A DNA stretch of 19,293 nucleotides from an uncultured Eubacteriales bacterium. Its GTDB lineage: Bacteria > Bacillota > Clostridia > Christensenellales > Borkfalkiaceae. The DNA lies in assembly GCA_905207385.1 (NCBI GenBank), contig CAJLLH010000004.1, positions 1 through 19,293 of the forward strand. Reading direction: 5' to 3'. Each line of letters opens with the position of its first letter. Position 1 is the stretch's first letter. The notes beneath the pieces were generated by a model. It did not search any database. It was not told where the DNA came from and saw only the letters and a program-made list of their open reading frames with translations. The translations under genes were made by a program, and so were the position numbers. Positions 16,286-19,293 of the stretch are shown in pieces.

Positions 16286-16906
16286 ATGAAGTCGATTAAA
16301 AAACTTTGGGAAGAATTCAAAAAATTTATTTCCAGGGGCAACGTTCTTGACCTCGCGGTTGCGGTTGTCATCGGCGCCGCTTTCACGGCTATAGTCAACA
16401 GCCTGACGAACGACATAATAATGCCGCTTATCAACAGTGCGGTGGGCGAAGGCGACCTTTCGTCGCTGTGCACCGTTCTAAAGCCCGTATACTTTGAAGA
16501 CGGCACATTGGATATGGCAAATTCTCTGGTTATTAACTGGGGTAATTTCATTCAGGCGATACTCGACTTTATTTTAATCGCGATTGTAATTTTTGCGATT
16601 GTAAAAATTATAAATACCTTGCGCGACGCGGGCAATAAACTCAATGCTCAGGCAAGGCGCGAAAAAGAACTCAGAAAGCGCACAAAAAAGCTTATTAAAC
16701 AGGGCGTGGCTGAAACTGAAGCCAGAGCGATGGCGGAGGAGCAGTTGAAAGCTGAAAAAGCAAGCGTGCCCGTCGCGCCGCCTAAACCTACCGTTGAACA
16801 ACTTCTTACGGAAATAAGAAATCTGCTTGCGGAAAATGCCGCAAATTCGGCAAAGGAAGAAAAACCTTCCGTAAACGATAAACCCGACGGGCAGAACAAA
16901 GATTAA
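16286..16906 (+). CDS. mscL: Large-conductance mechanosensitive channel with extended C-terminus
   Basis: A pressure-release channel that opens under membrane tension during osmotic downshock. The N-terminal amphipathic helix 'LWEEFKKFISRGNVLDLAVAVVIGAAF' leads into TM1 (~19-48). A short extracellular loop follows, then TM2 (~87-110) and a cytoplasmic tail. At 206 residues it is longer than the ~136 of E. coli. The extra length is a charged, helical, probably coiled-coil segment (~120-160) and a Pro-rich linker before the usual C-terminal bundle helix 'TVEQLLTEIRNLL'. The ATG follows AAGGAG (16276-16281) closely. It lies 18 nt after fprA, without its own promoter. Confidence 0.93.
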   Translation: MKSIKKLWEEFKKFISRGNVLDLAVAVVIGAAFTAIVNSLTNDIIMPLINSAVGEGDLSSLCTVLKPVYFEDGTLDMANSLVINWGNFIQAILDFILIAIVIFAIVKIINTLRDAGNKLNAQARREKELRKRTKKLIKQGVAETEARAMAEEQLKAEKASVPVAPPKPTVEQLLTEIRNLLAENAANSAKEEKPSVNDKPDGQNKD

Positions 16907-16932
16907 AAATATAAATAAATTCAAATTTTGCG

Positions 16933-16973
16933 TTGACTTCGGGGCGGGCATTATTGTTCGCCCCGCTCGTCAA
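16933..16973 (+). other. Hairpin after mscL, weak terminator candidate
   Basis: CGGGGCG (16940-16946) pairs with CGCCCCG (16959-16965) around a 12-nt loop, and TTGAC/GTCAA (16933-16937 with 16969-16973) extends the stem past an internal loop. Only a short AAATTT follows, so termination efficiency is uncertain. No convincing promoter was seen before the sulfatase gene. Confidence 0.5.
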
Positions 16974-17024
16974 ATTTAAGCGTGAAGAAACTTTGTCTCT
17001 TCTTGCGGGAGAAACTTAAGTAAA

Positions 17025-19262
17025 ATGAAAAGATTGCTTATCAAAAAAACAGTGTTTGCGGCGAGTTACATAGTGCTTGCCGTACTTATGGAAATTATAA
17101 CATTTCTGGTTATGGGGCTGGGCTTTCTGCCGCAGTATTTCGGGCTGGATCTGGCTGTAATTCTTGTAATAGCGCTGATTATTTTTGTTTTGCCGCATTC
17201 AGCCGCGCAGATAGCTGTTCTTTCCGCTTTCCTTGTATTTCAGATAATTCTTTCAATAGCTAACGAAGCTCTGTATTCAATGAGCGGCATGGTTTTCAGT
17301 TTCAGCATGCTCAACCTCATAAACGAGGTGACGGGCGTCATGGACGCAAGCTTTGTAAACTGGGGACTTATCTCGGGAATGCTGGTTCTTTTTGTCGCGT
17401 CTTTTTCCGGTCTTATTGTTTTTGCTCTTAAATACCGGGTGCCTAAGGGACTGTATACCCGCAACGTTATAATTCTGCTTCTGGTTGCATTTTTGCTTGC
17501 GGAATGTTGCGCGGGCATACTTTATGCCTTCACGATAGACAGTTTTTCGGCGGTTGCCGATCAGGAAGAAGACAGGCTGAGCATTTTCTACGATGAAAGC
17601 GAGCTTTATACCGAACAGAAATTTACGGCAAAAGCTTTTTCGGAGTTCGGTACATACGGTTACTTTGTAGTAAACATAGGCAATACTCTTTCCGGCGATA
17701 CATACGTAGACGAAATAACCGTTGAGGATATAGACAGTTACTTCTCGCAGAGCAGAATGAGCCGCAGTGTGTACGGCGATAACATTTATACCGGCGCGTT
17801 AGAAGGGAAGAATGTAGTTCTCATCGTAATAGAATCGGGCGAATGGTACGCCATAAACAAGGAGTATACGCCGACCCTTTACGCAATGGCGGAAGGCGGC
17901 ATAGCTATGACGGACTTCCACGCCAGGGATAAGACTAACTGTTCCGAAGCTCTTTCCGTAATGGGCAGTTATCCGTCTGTCACCTCGCTCGAGCCTGCTA
18001 ACGTAATTGAAAACTCAATGCCTTATACGCTTGCAAACGTGCTTGCTTCAGACGGTTACACGACCAACTATTTCCATATAAACGACGGCGGTTATTATAA
18101 GCGCAGGGAAGTTTTCGGCGGAATGTACGGTTACGAAAATACATATTTCCTCGAAGACCTCGAACTGTTGCCTGGCAATGCCGAAAAGAACGGCTTCTAC
18201 GATTTCGATAAAGATTCAAACGTATTCAAACATTACTCCGACGAATTCACTTATTCGGAAGACGATCCGTTCTTTACCCAGATGATGACGCTTATCACGC
18301 ACGGCTCTTACAACGATTTAATCGATTACGGCAATTATCCTTTTACCGAAGTTCCCGCGGCGCGCGGCGAAGTTTCTTCGGGTGAGATGACCGAGGAAGA
18401 GAAAGAGGCGTTTTCCGAAAATTGTCAGGTAAAAGAACTTGAAAATTATTACGAGCTTATAGACAGATTCCCTTCAACATACGTAAGCGGCACTCAGGGC
18501 ATTGACGAGGAAAATCTTGAAGAACTCGGACTGTATTCCGAAATGTTCCTGCGTTATAAACGCTATCAGGCGGGAATGATGGATCTCGATTACGGCATAA
18601 ATATGCTCGTAAAAGATCTTGAAAGTTCTGGCGAACTTGCAGATACAGTATTTATGTTCTACGCCGACCACTCTGCATATTACGACCAGATGAACTTTGC
18701 AATGAAAGGCATAGACAACGCGGAGTTTTACAATACAGACCTTTACGCTGTTCCCTGCTTCATGTGGTACGGCGGCAGTATGGATTTAAAGGCCGACGCT
18801 CTTCCGATCAAAGGTTATTCGGCTATTGATTATACGGCTGTAAAGGATACGGGGAATGCGCTCAAATCGGGCAAAATAACCAAATTCTGCAATACGTACG
18901 ATATTCTGCCTACGTTGCTCGACCTTTGCGGTTACAGCTATAATACGGGGCTGTATCACGGCGTTAGCATGTTCTCTAAACTTGAAAGCGTATTCATAAG
19001 CCACGAATCGGGAATTTTTATTGACGATATATATTTCTCGACGATAGACGTCTATGTTGAAAGCGGCGACTCGTGGGAGCGTTATCCATTCGATGAAACT
19101 TACCGTGCGAATGAATTCGGCGATTATGTTCTCAATTTCCTCTATTCTGCGGCAGACTATTACGACAAGCAGGAGATGCTTGACGCGGTTTTGAAGCTTG
19201 ATTACTTTTCGCAGCGCGATTTCGGCGGAGCAAGCGGAATAAAGTTTATCGAAAAAGTTTAA
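17025..19262 (+). CDS. LtaS-like membrane sulfatase (lipoteichoic acid synthase family)
   Basis: 745 residues. Five transmembrane helices (~7-32, 39-57, 60-82, 109-134, 146-168) precede a large extracellular alkaline-phosphatase/sulfatase domain, as in LtaS. The metal and catalytic pattern is present: E270 in 'VVLIVIESGEWY', the candidate nucleophile T304 in 'RDKTNCSEALSVMGSYP', H426 in 'LITHGSY', and D548-H549 in 'FYADHSAYY'. Family members transfer glycerol-phosphate or related groups from phosphatidylglycerol or act as phosphoglycerol transferases on the cell surface. It is longer than classical LtaS (~650), with an acidic insertion around residues 450-500. Which polymer it makes is unknown, so no symbol is given. 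The ribosome binding site is weak (GGGAGA at 17007-17012). Confidence 0.88.
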   Translation: MKRLLIKKTVFAASYIVLAVLMEIITFLVMGLGFLPQYFGLDLAVILVIALIIFVLPHSAAQIAVLSAFLVFQIILSIANEALYSMSGMVFSFSMLNLINEVTGVMDASFVNWGLISGMLVLFVASFSGLIVFALKYRVPKGLYTRNVIILLLVAFLLAECCAGILYAFTIDSFSAVADQEEDRLSIFYDESELYTEQKFTAKAFSEFGTYGYFVVNIGNTLSGDTYVDEITVEDIDSYFSQSRMSRSVYGDNIYTGALEGKNVVLIVIESGEWYAINKEYTPTLYAMAEGGIAMTDFHARDKTNCSEALSVMGSYPSVTSLEPANVIENSMPYTLANVLASDGYTTNYFHINDGGYYKRREVFGGMYGYENTYFLEDLELLPGNAEKNGFYDFDKDSNVFKHYSDEFTYSEDDPFFTQMMTLITHGSYNDLIDYGNYPFTEVPAARGEVSSGEMTEEEKEAFSENCQVKELENYYELIDRFPSTYVSGTQGIDEENLEELGLYSEMFLRYKRYQAGMMDLDYGINMLVKDLESSGELADTVFMFYADHSAYYDQMNFAMKGIDNAEFYNTDLYAVPCFMWYGGSMDLKADALPIKGYSAIDYTAVKDTGNALKSGKITKFCNTYDILPTLLDLCGYSYNTGLYHGVSMFSKLESVFISHESGIFIDDIYFSTIDVYVESGDSWERYPFDETYRANEFGDYVLNFLYSAADYYDKQEMLDAVLKLDYFSQRDFGGASGIKFIEKV

Positions 19263-19293
19263 TTTTTAAGCGTAGCCGCCGCGCCTTATGGCG

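Overview
The window looks like a chromosome segment from an anaerobic Gram-positive bacterium of the Clostridia, probably an uncultured gut lineage. The basis is a lipoprotein with a Gram-positive style anchor, InlB-type and BspA-type surface repeats, an LtaS-like sulfatase, a flavodiiron oxygen/NO reductase, consensus TTGACA/TATAAT promoters and strong GGAGG ribosome binding sites. No rRNA, tRNA or CRISPR array was seen, and the species cannot be named from this sequence. All genes I accept lie on the plus strand.

Region 1 (1-9015) is a surface-protein cluster. It holds the end of a large InlB-repeat/leucine-rich-repeat protein, a 1344-residue tyrosine-rich lipoprotein, a secreted protein with one C-terminal membrane anchor whose first domain resembles a NEAT (haem-binding) fold, a short DtxR-type repressor with the iron-type metal ligands, and a small zinc-ribbon protein. 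The last four are closely packed (two ATGA overlaps and one 24-nt gap) and end at a strong intrinsic terminator. My reading is an envelope module tied to iron or haem. This is inference resting on the regulator's ligands and the NEAT-like pattern.

Region 2 (9016-11430) is accessory DNA. An IS200-type element of about 713 bp sits right after the cluster's terminator. Its transposase gene has an in-frame amber codon directly before the predicted catalytic tyrosine, its ribosome binding site is buried in a 12-bp inverted repeat, and the loop of that repeat is complementary to the element's 3' region. A gene-poor stretch with two imperfect 33-34 bp repeats follows, then an AT-rich gene for an orphan HEXXH protein.

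Region 3 (11350-19293) is ordinary metabolism and envelope biology: gdhA (ammonia to glutamate), proB-proA (glutamate to glutamate semialdehyde for proline), a flavodiiron protein with mscL close behind it, and an LtaS-like membrane sulfatase. gdhA, proBA and the flavodiiron gene each have a near-consensus sigma-A promoter, and intrinsic terminators follow gdhA and proA.
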